NCBI GenBank assembly: GCA_023229175.1
Contig: JALNZV010000016.1
Span: 1-43,805, forward strand
Origin: Tissierellaceae bacterium
Lineage (GTDB): Bacteria > Bacillota > Clostridia > Tissierellales > Tissierellaceae
Reading direction: 5' to 3'
DNA: 43,805 bases
Shown here: piece after piece, positions 1 to 7,768 of the stretch
Numbering within the stretch: the first letter of the stretch is position 1
Layout of the letters: each line of letters starts with the position of its first letter
Position numbers and translations under genes: made by a program
Notes under the pieces: generated by a model
Database searches by the model: none
Seen by the model: the letters and a program-made list of their open reading frames with translations, nothing else
What the model was told of the DNA's origin: nothing

Positions 1-340
1 AGCAAAACAAAATATTATTTATTTTTTAGGTCTGTTTTTACAGATCACATTCTTATGCATATTTTAAATTGAATTATTCCTAAATATTTCTTATTTTACC
101 TCTTGACTTTTAATAGTTAGTCTTTCAAATGATCTATATATAATAAACTATTTATAACTAATAGTTCATCTCTAGTACTACTATACACCTTTTATTGCCA
201 ATAAGTCTAATCAAATTCTTTACATTTTCGTAATATATAGCCGTCAAAATCTGACAAATAAAAACTTTTGATAATCGATTGATAATTTCATTTCTTTTTG
301 TTATTATATAATTATAAATATACCCCTGGGAGGTTTGCAT
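1..340. other. Gene-free AT-rich left edge
   Basis: No convincing gene on either strand. The one open frame here, on the minus strand at 158-340, has no ribosome binding site and a low-complexity Ile/Asn/Lys-rich translation. Near 29-46 a very weak hairpin (TCTGT/ACAGA arms) is followed by an A/T run and could be the tail of a terminator for something left of the window. The only other signal is the candidate promoter at 279-307. Confidence 0.6.
279..307 (+). promoter_or_regulatory. Candidate sigma-A promoter of the MerT-like selenoprotein gene
   Basis: TTGATA (279-284), 17-bp spacer, TATTAT (302-307). Predicted start of transcription is near 313, giving a leader of about 28 nt that carries the GGGAGG ribosome binding site at 328-333. 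Found by eye. Confidence 0.5.
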
Positions 341-640
341 ATGAAAGAAAAGTTACTAAGCATATTATCTGTTTTTACCGCTTTTGGGGCACTGTTTTGT
401 TGAAGTGGAGGCTTGATCTTAGCTGCCCTAGGTCTAGGGACAGTAGGCACTGCCTATTTATCTAATTTGACAAAATACAAACCCATATTTGTAATTATTA
501 CAGCGGGATTAATCTATTATTCATATACATTAATTGAAAAGAGGAACTCGAGCAAATCTACAAAGATATTTTTTTGGATTTCTGCAATTATTTCGGTTTT
601 GATACTATATCTTCCTCGAATTATCAATTTGTTTTACTAA
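341..640 (+). CDS. MerT-family membrane protein with Cys-Sec in place of the Cys-Cys pair (selenoprotein)
   Basis: A 99-residue protein if the in-frame TGA at 401-403 is read as selenocysteine (residue 21). The ATG at 341 has GGGAGG seven bases upstream; codons 1-20 encode a hydrophobic start ending in Phe-Cys, then TGA, then Ser-Gly-Gly and an unbroken frame to the TAA at 638-640. Three membrane segments lie at about residues 5-37, 46-63 and 73-95. Similarity to mercuric transporter MerT is good by eye: the Cys-Cys of helix 1 becomes Cys20-Sec21 followed by LAALGLG; then NLTKYKPIF matches the MerT PIF region, and IFFWISA the start of helix 3. The cytoplasmic two-cysteine loop of classical MerT is missing. 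MerT proteins move Hg(II) across the inner membrane by thiol exchange. No merR, merP or merA is adjacent. Substrate unproven; read-through rests on the frame, family fit and the hairpin at 423-443. Confidence 0.85.
401..403 (+). other. In-frame TGA read as selenocysteine (residue 21)
   Basis: The TGA follows a TGC-type Cys codon (tgt) directly and falls where MerT proteins have the second cysteine of the Cys-Cys pair. A stop here would leave a 20-residue peptide with a normal start signal, and a downstream 75-codon frame that has only a TTG start with no properly spaced ribosome binding site of its own. Confidence 0.85.
423..443 (+). promoter_or_regulatory. Bacterial SECIS-like hairpin
   Basis: Stem CTG-CCCTA (423-430) pairs with TAGGG-A-CAG (435-443); a single A at 440 is bulged and the loop is GGTC (431-434). 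Read as a looser loop, the apex is AGGTCT, the same six bases I recall at the tip of the E. coli fdhF SECIS. The loop begins 27 nt after the TGA, inside the usual bacterial range, and has the expected guanines at its start. This is the presumed SelB binding site. Confidence 0.8.
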
Positions 641-644
641 GAAT

Positions 645-675
645 CAAAGGCCTATAAATAATTTATGGGCCTTTG
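645..675. terminator. Hairpin shared by two convergent genes
   Basis: CAAAGGCC (645-652) pairs with GGCCTTTG (668-675), with extra A/T pairing inside. It sits between the stop of the plus-strand MerT-like gene and the stop of the minus-strand activase gene. There is no strong T-run on either side, so efficiency is uncertain. Confidence 0.6.
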
Positions 676-676
676 G

Positions 677-1639
677 TCATTGAATGGCTTTAACTTTATT
701 ACTCCATTTTCCACATCTGTCCCCAAAGTAACCAATATCTTTGCCGTTCTCATTTATCCTCACTACTTCACACCTATTGGGACAACCATTGCATTCAAAA
801 CTATTGGATGCGAATTCGCTATCCGCCAATGCAAAACCTTTAAATTTACTTTGTTTTTCACTTTCCGCAGCTTCTTTTCCCAATATTGCAGCTCCAATTG
901 CTCCCATTACATTGTAATTTTCAGGAACTATAACCTCTGTCCCTAAGGCATTTTCAAAGGCAGACTTTATACCTACATTAGCAGCCACTCCGCCTTGGAA
1001 GAATATCTTTGGAACTATTTCTTTTCCCTTCCCTATGTTATTTAAATAATTCCTAACCAGAGCATCGCATAAACCCCTTATGATATCGGATTTACTGTAA
1101 CCTAACTGTTGCTTGTGTATCATATCAGACTCGGCAAATACAGCACATCTACCTGCAATTCTAACGCCAACTTTTGAACCCAAAGCATAACCGCCAAATT
1201 CTTCAATAGGTATTTCTAGTCTTTCTGCCTGCCTGTCAATGAAAGATCCAGTTCCCGCCGCACAAACTGTATTCATGGCGAAATCCGATACGATTCCATT
1301 TTTTAATATAATTATTTTTGAATCCTGGCCGCCGATTTCTATTATAGTTCTTACATCCCTATCTATTTCCAAAGCAGCTACTGCATGGGATGTGATTTCA
1401 TTTTTAATAGCATCTGCCCCTATTAAGGTGGCAGCTATGTATCTACCGCTGCCTGTGGTTCCTGCACCATCAATTGTTATATCCATGTATTTTTCCTTTA
1501 AATCCTGAAAACCCCTTTGTACTGCATCTATAGGACTCCCTTTCGTTCTTATATAAACCTTTTCTATAACATTTGAATGTTCATCTATTAAGACTATATT
1601 AGTGCTTACAGAACCTACATCAAGTCCTAGGTAGTACAT
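677..1639 (-). CDS. 2-hydroxyacyl-CoA dehydratase activase-type ATPase (BadF/BadG/BcrA/HgdC family)
   Basis: A 320-residue protein of the ASKHA ATPase fold. Visible motifs: N-terminal phosphate-binding GLDVGSVSTN (5-14), GAGTTGSGR (58-66), EIGGQDSK (101-108), and the two cysteines C126 (NTVCAAGTGSF) and C165 (AGRCAVFAESD) that bridge the [4Fe-4S] cluster of HgdC-type activators between subunits. Such proteins use ATP to drive an electron onto a partner iron-sulfur enzyme. The C-terminal extension has four more cysteines, C283, C286, C290 and C309, not part of a minimal HgdC activator. The gene overlaps its upstream neighbour by 20 bp and is last of three minus-strand genes, the other two being the accessory halves often fused to this domain in one very large protein. 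No dehydratase alpha/beta subunits are in the window, so the electron acceptor is unknown. Confidence 0.88.
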   Translation of the reverse strand: MYYLGLDVGSVSTNIVLIDEHSNVIEKVYIRTKGSPIDAVQRGFQDLKEKYMDITIDGAGTTGSGRYIAATLIGADAIKNEITSHAVAALEIDRDVRTIIEIGGQDSKIIILKNGIVSDFAMNTVCAAGTGSFIDRQAERLEIPIEEFGGYALGSKVGVRIAGRCAVFAESDMIHKQQLGYSKSDIIRGLCDALVRNYLNNIGKGKEIVPKIFFQGGVAANVGIKSAFENALGTEVIVPENYNVMGAIGAAILGKEAAESEKQSKFKGFALADSEFASNSFECNGCPNRCEVVRINENGKDIGYFGDRCGKWSNKVKAIQ

Positions 1640-2717
1640 TAGATCTTCTCCTTTCCAGTAAATCTATAAATGCCTCCACTCTTGTAATGAAACCTGCCTC
1701 CCCTGACATTTCATCTACTACTAATGACATAATTGGAAAATCCTTTTCAGTAGATATGGTAGGTAAAATGGCCTTCGATACGATTTCCGGCATACAACCC
1801 AAAGGAAAAACTTGTATTGCACCATCATATCCCTCCTTACTGGCCAAGACGGCTTCCCCTATGCATTCCCTACCATGTCCTCCCACTCCTATTGAAAGAT
1901 ATTCATTGGCACTTCGGTTTATCTTCAAAGAATTTAATCTAATTGGTTTTAGTAATAAATCTTTTATCCACCAACTAGGTGTCAATTTTCTGCTAAATGA
2001 TACCCCAAAGTCCATCAATTTTTCTTCTAGATTAAAATTTGAAAATGGCTCTATTATCGTATATATTTCCCCTATTATTGCAATTTTAATTGGCTTTTTA
2101 TCCTCGTCTATTTCCATATGCTGCAGCTTATTTCTATGATATTCCATGATTTTTATCATCTCATCCGGCGAATCTGTATCTAAAGATTGGATTTTGCAGC
2201 TGGAGAGAATTTCCTTTGCCTCCCCCCTATTCTTTTCGTATCCAGAGAGAAAATGAGCCTTTGCTTCTATCTCGTCAATTAAATTCATTACCTTCTTCGC
2301 CTTTAACAACGACTTAAGCTGCATGTATCTAGACCTTTCACTTTGGGATGAAATCTTATTTATTCTGGTAAAAAGCTCAGTCAACCCCAGCTCCCCCGGT
2401 GAATCAATTACAACAAATTCCAAATCGACGCCTAATCTGTTAAATGAATTCATCTGAAGTTCTGCATACTTTCCGAACCTACAGGGACCACAGCTTCCAG
2501 GTAGTATAGCTGTATCTGCACCATTCTCCAAAGCCAGAAAAAAGTTTCCCATCATAATTTTGTATGGCAAACACATCTCCTCCGGTGAATTTTTTGAACC
2601 TAATTCCAAGGCTATTTTATTGTTCATTGGGGGAATAATATATTCTATCCCCAGCCCATCAAAAAGGGCCTTTGCCGCCAAATACACATTCCCAAAATGG
2701 GGAGCTGTAACTTTCAT
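1620..2717 (-). CDS. Acyl-CoA dehydratase activase-related protein (COG3581-like)
   Basis: A 365-residue soluble protein. Cysteines lie in PEEMCLPYK and GSCGPCRFGKY, typical of the predicted cluster- or nucleotide-binding proteins that accompany HgdC-type activases. The C-terminus (VDEMSGEAGFITRVEAFIDL) closely matches the end of the next gene upstream, so the two are paralogous or share a terminal domain. The ATG at 2717 follows GGAGGAG and lies 1 bp after the upstream stop; the 3' end overlaps the activase start by 20 bp, so the three are surely co-expressed. In many clostridia these parts form one protein of well over 1,000 residues; here they are separate. Biochemical role not established; a link to low-potential electron transfer or unusual iron-sulfur clusters is inference. 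Confidence 0.8.
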   Translation of the reverse strand: MKVTAPHFGNVYLAAKALFDGLGIEYIIPPMNNKIALELGSKNSPEEMCLPYKIMMGNFFLALENGADTAILPGSCGPCRFGKYAELQMNSFNRLGVDLEFVVIDSPGELGLTELFTRINKISSQSERSRYMQLKSLLKAKKVMNLIDEIEAKAHFLSGYEKNRGEAKEILSSCKIQSLDTDSPDEMIKIMEYHRNKLQHMEIDEDKKPIKIAIIGEIYTIIEPFSNFNLEEKLMDFGVSFSRKLTPSWWIKDLLLKPIRLNSLKINRSANEYLSIGVGGHGRECIGEAVLASKEGYDGAIQVFPLGCMPEIVSKAILPTISTEKDFPIMSLVVDEMSGEAGFITRVEAFIDLLERRRSNVLPRT

Positions 2718-2718
2718 T

Positions 2719-3606
2719 CTATCTCCTCCAAATCATATCTATAAAAGCCTCTATCCTCGTATCCAATCCAGCTTCACCAGTGTGTTCATCTACCTTTAGG
2801 ACCATAAAAGGCATATTTCCTATCCGTTCTTTTACAAGCTCAATTATCACGGAATCTATACCGCATGCAAAGGAGGAGATGTATATTATCCCGTCTACAT
2901 TTTTCTCCTTGGAAACATAGGATAAAAAACCAAAGGAATTTCTAGCAAAAGTCCAAAAAGGTTTTTTATATAGGAATTTTACTTCCTCATTCTTTATTTC
3001 CTCCCCCACTCGCTCTTCGGTAAGTATGCCCACGTCCATTTGATTTAATTTTTCTATTATATTCATATTGATAAATTTATCGTAAATGTTATAGGGGTGT
3101 CCCCCTAAGGCTATGGTATACTTGAAATTTTCATCTTTAATCCCTGGATTATGCCTGCTTTGTATTTCCAATGCTTCGTCAAAAGAACTTCTTATCATTT
3201 TTTGACTAGCACCCATCAAACCACCTGAATCCTTTGCCCAATTAAAAAGCTCTTTCCGCGAAGCAGCATATATTGGCTGATCTATCGTCGTTGGCAAATC
3301 TGGTATAGAGTTTTTTACCATTTCTGGTAGTCCGCAAAACTTTGGGCAAATATATTCACCTTGGCTAATTTGCATTATTCTCGGTATTAAAATTAAGTCG
3401 CTTTTGCCCCTTAGGGATGCCACATGTCCATGAAATACTTTTACCGGTAAACACGCTTCGTCTACGCAATGCTTTATCCCCTCATCCAGTATGGTTTTAT
3501 TAGTATCCTCTGATGTTACGGTATTAGCCCCCAACCCCTGAAAAAAAGACTCAAAAAATGGATAGTAGTCATAGTACAATAATCCCTTTGGTATTCCAAT
3601 TATCAT
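2719..3606 (-). CDS. Acyl-CoA dehydratase activase-related protein (DUF2229/COG3580-like)
   Basis: 295 residues from the ATG at 3606, chosen because GGGAGGT lies just upstream; a GTG at 3642 would put that site inside the gene. Begins MIIGIPKGLLYYDYYPF, typical of DUF2229. Cysteines sit in IKHCVDEACLPVK and YICPKFCGLPEM, with another in SSFACGIDS; all are candidate cluster ligands. The C-terminus (VDEHTGEAGLDTRIEAFIDM) repeats the ending of the following gene. First gene of the activase set, transcribed away from the D-2-hydroxyacid dehydrogenase at 3796. The intergenic stretch is AT-rich and I could not settle its promoter. Confidence 0.8.
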   Translation of the reverse strand: MIIGIPKGLLYYDYYPFFESFFQGLGANTVTSEDTNKTILDEGIKHCVDEACLPVKVFHGHVASLRGKSDLILIPRIMQISQGEYICPKFCGLPEMVKNSIPDLPTTIDQPIYAASRKELFNWAKDSGGLMGASQKMIRSSFDEALEIQSRHNPGIKDENFKYTIALGGHPYNIYDKFINMNIIEKLNQMDVGILTEERVGEEIKNEEVKFLYKKPFWTFARNSFGFLSYVSKEKNVDGIIYISSFACGIDSVIIELVKERIGNMPFMVLKVDEHTGEAGLDTRIEAFIDMIWRR

Positions 3607-3731
3607 TTTACCTCCCAAAAAAATCCGTTTTTTAGTTGACACTACTTAATGTATTATTGGCAATTTTATATAAAGTATGCAACCCAATTCTCTGTATTAC
3701 CTTGTTAAATTAATGTTTAATCTATTAATAG

Positions 3732-3759
3732 TTGCAATTGTAAAATTAATGGGTATTAT
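3732..3759 (+). promoter_or_regulatory. Candidate sigma-A promoter of the 2-hydroxyacid dehydrogenase gene
   Basis: TTGCAA (3732-3737), 16-bp spacer, TATTAT (3754-3759), about 37 bp before the TTG start codon. Found by eye. Confidence 0.45.
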
Positions 3760-3795
3760 TATTACTGTATAAATTATTTATAAGGAGGAGTCGTT

Positions 3796-4737
3796 TTGAA
3801 AGCTTTATTTACAATGAAATTTAGTGAAGACGAATTTAAGAGTTTTGAAGATCTAGGTTATGAAATAATCTTCGAAGACGAAAAAGACTTTTCTCTTTCC
3901 GATGAGATGAAAGATGCAGAGGTACTGGTTTGTTTTAATCCCTTCGAAAAATTAAAATTAGCTGATTTTCCAAACTTAAAGTGGATTCAATTATTAAGTG
4001 CTGGCATTAACCAAGTCCCCGCAGATGAAGTTTTAGAAAGAAAGATAATCCTGACTAACAACAGAGGTGGATACAGTATCCCCATTGCAGAATGGATTGT
4101 TTTAAAAACTTTGGAAATGATAAATAACAGCAGGGAATTTTATGAAAAACAAAAAGAGAAGTTGTGGAAAATGGACAATTCCCTAAGGGAACTCCATGGA
4201 AAGACCATTGGGTTTATAGGTACTGGCGATATTGCCCAGGAAGCGGCAAAGAGGCTTGATGCCTTTGGAGTAAATATCATAGGTATTAGCGCAACTGGTA
4301 AACCTGCAAAGAACTTTCACGAAACATACTCTATTGAAAAAATCAACGAAACCATCAGTAAATGTGACTTTGTAGTGGTTGCTGCCCCATATACTAACCA
4401 AACCCATCACTTGGTAAATGAAGAAGTCTTTTCAAATATGAAAGATGGCGTATACTTAATAAACATCGCTCGTGGAAGCATCATAGATGAAAATGTGATG
4501 ATAGAGTATCTAAAGTCAGGCAAAATTAAAAAAGCTGCTCTAGATGTATTTGAGGTTGAGCCTCTTCCAGTTGATAACCCCCTATGGGAAATGGAAAATG
4601 TAATCATATCTCCACATAACTGCTGGGGTTCAGAAATGACACATCAAAGAAGATTTGAAATTGCACAGAAAAATATGAAAAAATATGTTAATAATGAAGA
4701 ATTGGTAAATGTAATAGACCTAAACAAAGGTTATTAA
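3796..4737 (+). CDS. D-isomer-specific 2-hydroxyacid dehydrogenase
   Basis: 313 residues, normal for the family. NAD-dependent enzymes of this group interconvert 2-oxoacids and D-2-hydroxyacids. Visible parts: N-terminal catalytic half; nucleotide-binding motif GFIGTGDIAQEA (139-150); catalytic Arg226 in NIARGSIID; Glu255 in DVFEVEPLP; catalytic His274 in ISPHNCWGS. The start is TTG at 3796, which has AAGGAGGAG six bases upstream. The closest subgroup is phosphoglycerate-dehydrogenase-like, but the C-terminal ACT domain of true SerA is absent and no serine-pathway gene is adjacent. The divergent neighbour set is related to 2-hydroxyacyl-CoA dehydratase activation, so a role in 2-hydroxyacid fermentation is possible but only suggested by context. 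Confidence 0.9.
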   Translation: MKALFTMKFSEDEFKSFEDLGYEIIFEDEKDFSLSDEMKDAEVLVCFNPFEKLKLADFPNLKWIQLLSAGINQVPADEVLERKIILTNNRGGYSIPIAEWIVLKTLEMINNSREFYEKQKEKLWKMDNSLRELHGKTIGFIGTGDIAQEAAKRLDAFGVNIIGISATGKPAKNFHETYSIEKINETISKCDFVVVAAPYTNQTHHLVNEEVFSNMKDGVYLINIARGSIIDENVMIEYLKSGKIKKAALDVFEVEPLPVDNPLWEMENVIISPHNCWGSEMTHQRRFEIAQKNMKKYVNNEELVNVIDLNKGY

Positions 4738-4770
4738 ACTAATATGAATAGAATTATCTAAATATATAAA

Positions 4771-4822
4771 TTCACCATCAAGGCTGCTGAAAGTTACTTT
4801 GATGGTGAATTTATCTCGTTTT
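4771..4822 (+). terminator. Rho-independent terminator
   Basis: An 11-bp perfect stem, TTCACCATCAA (4771-4781) with TTGATGGTGAA (4799-4809), followed by TTTATCTCGTTTTT. It closes the 2-hydroxyacid dehydrogenase unit. Confidence 0.8.
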
Positions 4823-4867
4823 TGAGGTATGTAAATTATTAACTTTTGGTCATTTGTCATATTATCA

Positions 4868-4964
4868 TTGAATTTTCTGAATATATGTAGTAAAATCAAA
4901 TAGGATATACATTTTCAATACAGCATTAGTCTATTGCAGTATAGTAATAGATTAATAGTATAAT
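4868..4964 (+). promoter_or_regulatory. Two candidate promoters ahead of nhaC
   Basis: Upstream candidate: TTGAAT (4868-4873), 17-bp spacer, TAAAAT (4891-4896). Downstream candidate: TTGCAG (4934-4939), 19-bp spacer, TATAAT (4959-4964); its predicted start would leave only a few bases before the AGGAGG site, so the upstream one is somewhat preferred. Confidence 0.4.
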
Positions 4965-4982
4965 TTTATAAGGAGGATTAAA

Positions 4983-6380
4983 ATGAAAACTAAGAAACAA
5001 GCAACATTAGCACACGCTTTTATACCGATTATTGTGTTGATGGCAGTTTTATCAGTTGCTGTATTAGTTCTCGACGCAGACCCACATATTCCTCTGATTA
5101 TAGCTATTATTGCCGCAGCTTTAGTGGCAATGTTTTCTCTGGGCTATACTTGGGATGAGGTAGAAAAGGGTGCTATTGACACCATTCAGATGTCAATGCA
5201 AGCAATACTTATTTTAATGACCATAGGTACTTTAATTGGTACTTGGGTCCTAAGCGGTACTGTTCCTGCAATGATTTACTACGGGCTTCAAATTTTATCA
5301 CCTGGTATCTTTTTAGTGGCAACGGTTATTATTGCATCTATTGTTTCAGTAGCTACAGGAAGCTCTTGGACAACAGCAGGTACAGTAGGGGTTGCGCTAA
5401 TGGGCGTTGGTCAGGGACTTGGAATCCCCAACTATATAGTAGCTGGTGCAGTAGTATCTGGAGCATACTTTGGAGATAAGATGTCTCCATTATCAGATAC
5501 CACAAACTTAGCTCCTGCCATGGCTGGATCCACATTGTTTGAACATATAAACTATATGTTCTACACTACAGTACCAAGTCTATTAATATCTTTGGTATTA
5601 TATGGTATCATAGGTGCCAAATACTCTGGTAGTGCCATGGATACAGCTAATATAGATATTATATTAAGCGGGATTTCAGGCAGTTTCAATATTTCACCTT
5701 GGCTTTTATTACCTCCAGTAGTAGTTATTGTTTTGGTTGTGCTTAAGATGCCTGCTCTGCCTGGCCTAATTAGCGGTACTGTATTAGGTGGATTGTTTGC
5801 AGCCATATTCCAAGGTTCAGGTCTTGGAGATATCATAGATGCTGCCCACTATGGATTTGAAGCAGATACTGGTATCGAAATGGTAGATGATTTGCTAAGC
5901 GGCGGAGGATTAGACTCCATGATGTGGACAGTTTCGTTGATATTGCTGGCAATGGTATTCGGCGGCATAATGGAACAAACTGGCATGCTTGGGGCCATTG
6001 GAAATGCCATTCTAAAATTTGCAAACAGTACTGGTTCTTTAGTTACTGCAACTATATTGACTAGTATTGCTGTAAATATTTTAGCAGCAGACCAATACCT
6101 AGCCGTAGTTATTCCTGGTAGAATGTATAAGGATATTTACGATGAAAGAGGACTGGAACCTCGGCTATTGTCTAGAACATTGGAGGATGCAGGTACCCTT
6201 ACCTCACCATTAATACCATGGAATACATGTGGAGCATTTATGCATTCTGCACTTTTAGTATCACCTTTAGCTTATGCACCATTTGCATTTCTAAATATTA
6301 TTAATCCAATTATCGCAATTATATACGGATTTACAGGTTTTGGGATAAAACAAGGTGAACCTAAAAAGGTCGCTGAGTAA
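4983..6380 (+). CDS. nhaC: NhaC-family Na+/H+ antiporter
   Basis: 465 residues with about 11-12 hydrophobic segments. The family exchanges protons for sodium ions at the cell membrane. Family-type stretches include TGSSWTTAGTVGVALMG (about 126-142), GAYFGDKMSPLSDTTNLAPA (161-180) and a closing IPWNTCGAFM block (about 416-425); the acidic and serine/threonine residues there are expected in the ion path. The ATG at 4983 follows AGGAGG. The gene is alone between two terminators, so it is probably its own transcription unit. NhaC relatives include malate/lactate and other organic-acid antiporters, so the counter-ion is not certain. Sodium cycling would suit the NSS symporter further on. Confidence 0.88.
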   Translation: MKTKKQATLAHAFIPIIVLMAVLSVAVLVLDADPHIPLIIAIIAAALVAMFSLGYTWDEVEKGAIDTIQMSMQAILILMTIGTLIGTWVLSGTVPAMIYYGLQILSPGIFLVATVIIASIVSVATGSSWTTAGTVGVALMGVGQGLGIPNYIVAGAVVSGAYFGDKMSPLSDTTNLAPAMAGSTLFEHINYMFYTTVPSLLISLVLYGIIGAKYSGSAMDTANIDIILSGISGSFNISPWLLLPPVVVIVLVVLKMPALPGLISGTVLGGLFAAIFQGSGLGDIIDAAHYGFEADTGIEMVDDLLSGGGLDSMMWTVSLILLAMVFGGIMEQTGMLGAIGNAILKFANSTGSLVTATILTSIAVNILAADQYLAVVIPGRMYKDIYDERGLEPRLLSRTLEDAGTLTSPLIPWNTCGAFMHSALLVSPLAYAPFAFLNIINPIIAIIYGFTGFGIKQGEPKKVAE

Positions 6381-6389
6381 AGGGTTTGT

Positions 6390-6419
6390 AAAGGCATTGA
6401 GATTAATCTCAATGCCTTT
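6390..6419. terminator. Bidirectional terminator between nhaC and rtcB
   Basis: A perfect 15-bp inverted repeat without a spacer: AAAGGCATTGAGATT (6390-6404) and its complement (6405-6419). T-rich sequence follows on the plus side, and the A-run on the other side gives Ts on the minus strand. It touches the rtcB stop codon. Confidence 0.8.
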
Positions 6420-7636
6420 TAATTTGCCTTAAAATTATAGATTGGTTTTATGATGTGAAGCACCTGACATGTATCCCCAATACTGCCAATGATGTCTTCC
6501 ATAGGTTTATATGCTGAGGGTGATTCATCTAAAGTTGACATCCCTACGGATGTGGAACATATTCCTTCCATACTTTCCTGAAAATCCTCCAATTTTAGCT
6601 GCTCCCTTGCCGTTCTTCTGCTCATTAATCTGCCCGCCCCATGGGGTGCAGAATAATTCCAACGGGAATTCCCTTTCCCTATGGCTAATATAGATCCATC
6701 TCGCATATTTATGGGTATTAAAAGCTTTTCCCCTTCGTAAGCTGATATAGCACCTTTTCTGATAATATTGTCCTTGAAATTTATATAATTGTGTATTGTT
6801 TCAAAGTAATTGAAATCTTTTAGGCTTTTGCCTAGAAGGGAATTGAGAATTATATCTGCCATTACCTCCCTGTTTTTGCTTGCATATTCCTGACAAATTT
6901 TCATATCGTGAAGATATCGTTCTCTATAAACGCCAGTTAAATAGCATAGGTCTTTAGGATATTCCGGCTTTAATCCCTTATATCTTTTCGCCAATTTGTC
7001 CAATGCCTTCTTTATTTCTTTCTTTTTACCTTGTTCCTTATAAGTTTTGATTATTTCATCTCTTTGCAGGAAATATTCTTCCTTACCGCTGCACAGTTCT
7101 ACTGCCAATCTCTGGTATATCTCCGCCACCTGCTTACCTAGATTTCTGCTTCCCGAATGTATAGTTAAGTATTTGTCTCCATCCTCATCGACTCCTGCTT
7201 CGACAAAATGGTTCCCCCCCCCTAGGGTTCCGATACTTCTTTCGATTCTTCTGGTATTCTTTAAGTCCCTAAGACAATACAACTCATCTAGCCTGTGAAA
7301 TTTATATTTCCTTTCACTGTGTACTTTGTTGCCTGAAGGAATATTATTGTATATTATCTTGTCTAATGCTGTTAAATCGATGTCAACTTTACCTAATTCT
7401 ACTGTCAGTATTCCACAACCAATATCGACTCCTACAATATTGGGTATTACTTTGTCCCCCATATCTGCTGTAAATCCAATTACACAGCCAACTCCCTGAT
7501 GTACATCAGGCATTATTCTAACTTTAGAATCCCCGATAAAGTCCTGATTTAGTAGGTTAATTATCTGTTCCCTAGCCCCATCTTCCAATTCATTTGCATA
7601 TACCATGGCCTTGCCATATAATCCTTGTAATTCCAT
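6419..7636 (-). CDS. rtcB: RNA-splicing ligase RtcB
   Basis: 405 residues, the usual bacterial size. RtcB joins RNA 2',3'-cyclic phosphate (or 3'-phosphate) ends to 5'-OH ends using GTP and Mn2+. Visible metal and guanylate residues: PDVHQG (43-48), VGVDIGCG with D71 and C74, GTLGGGNHFVE with N142/H143, HSGSRNLG with H160, and APHGAGRLMSRR with H332, the histidine that carries GMP (H337 in E. coli). The 129-bp gap upstream, containing the PTS-operon hairpin, argues that it is transcribed separately. Neither rtcA, archease nor an rtcR activator is present, so its trigger and substrate (tRNA or rRNA repair) cannot be read from context. Confidence 0.95.
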   Translation of the reverse strand: MELQGLYGKAMVYANELEDGAREQIINLLNQDFIGDSKVRIMPDVHQGVGCVIGFTADMGDKVIPNIVGVDIGCGILTVELGKVDIDLTALDKIIYNNIPSGNKVHSERKYKFHRLDELYCLRDLKNTRRIERSIGTLGGGNHFVEAGVDEDGDKYLTIHSGSRNLGKQVAEIYQRLAVELCSGKEEYFLQRDEIIKTYKEQGKKKEIKKALDKLAKRYKGLKPEYPKDLCYLTGVYRERYLHDMKICQEYASKNREVMADIILNSLLGKSLKDFNYFETIHNYINFKDNIIRKGAISAYEGEKLLIPINMRDGSILAIGKGNSRWNYSAPHGAGRLMSRRTAREQLKLEDFQESMEGICSTSVGMSTLDESPSAYKPMEDIIGSIGDTCQVLHIIKPIYNFKAN

Positions 7637-7731
7637 TTTATCATCCTTTCTATAAATTCATTTATGAATTATGAAACTACAAATAGACTCATATAACATA
7701 TTATCATCACCATAATATATAGGCAAATTAA

Positions 7732-7764
7732 TTAACCCATTTTGCATCGGAGCAAATGGGCTAA
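7732..7764 (-). terminator. Hairpin ending the PTS operon
   Basis: Arms ttaacccattttgc (7732-7745) and gcaaatgggctaa (7752-7764) pair with one bulged base. On the minus strand this follows the ptsI stop and is followed by TTAATTAATTT, a modest T-rich tail. Confidence 0.6.
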
Positions 7765-7768
7765 CAAG

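Noticed and set aside
158..340. 60-residue minus-strand reading frame
   Set aside because: No ribosome binding site, low-complexity AT-driven translation, and it ends at the start of the MerT-like gene promoter region.
413..640. Separate 75-residue protein starting at TTG 413
   Set aside because: It starts just after the TGA with no properly placed ribosome binding site, while the ATG at 341 in the same frame has one and adds the conserved helix-1 start. Read-through as selenocysteine explains the data better.
677..679. Selenocysteine at the TGA ending the activase gene
   Set aside because: A hairpin follows, but it is the shared terminator; the protein already has its full expected length, and no coding-like sequence lies beyond the TGA.
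1687..2139. 150-residue plus-strand frame
   Set aside because: Antisense shadow of the COG3581-like gene.
2719..3642. Longer start (GTG at 3642) for the DUF2229-like gene
   Set aside because: It would place the GGGAGGT site inside the coding region; the ATG at 3606 is correctly spaced and matches the family's usual N-terminus.
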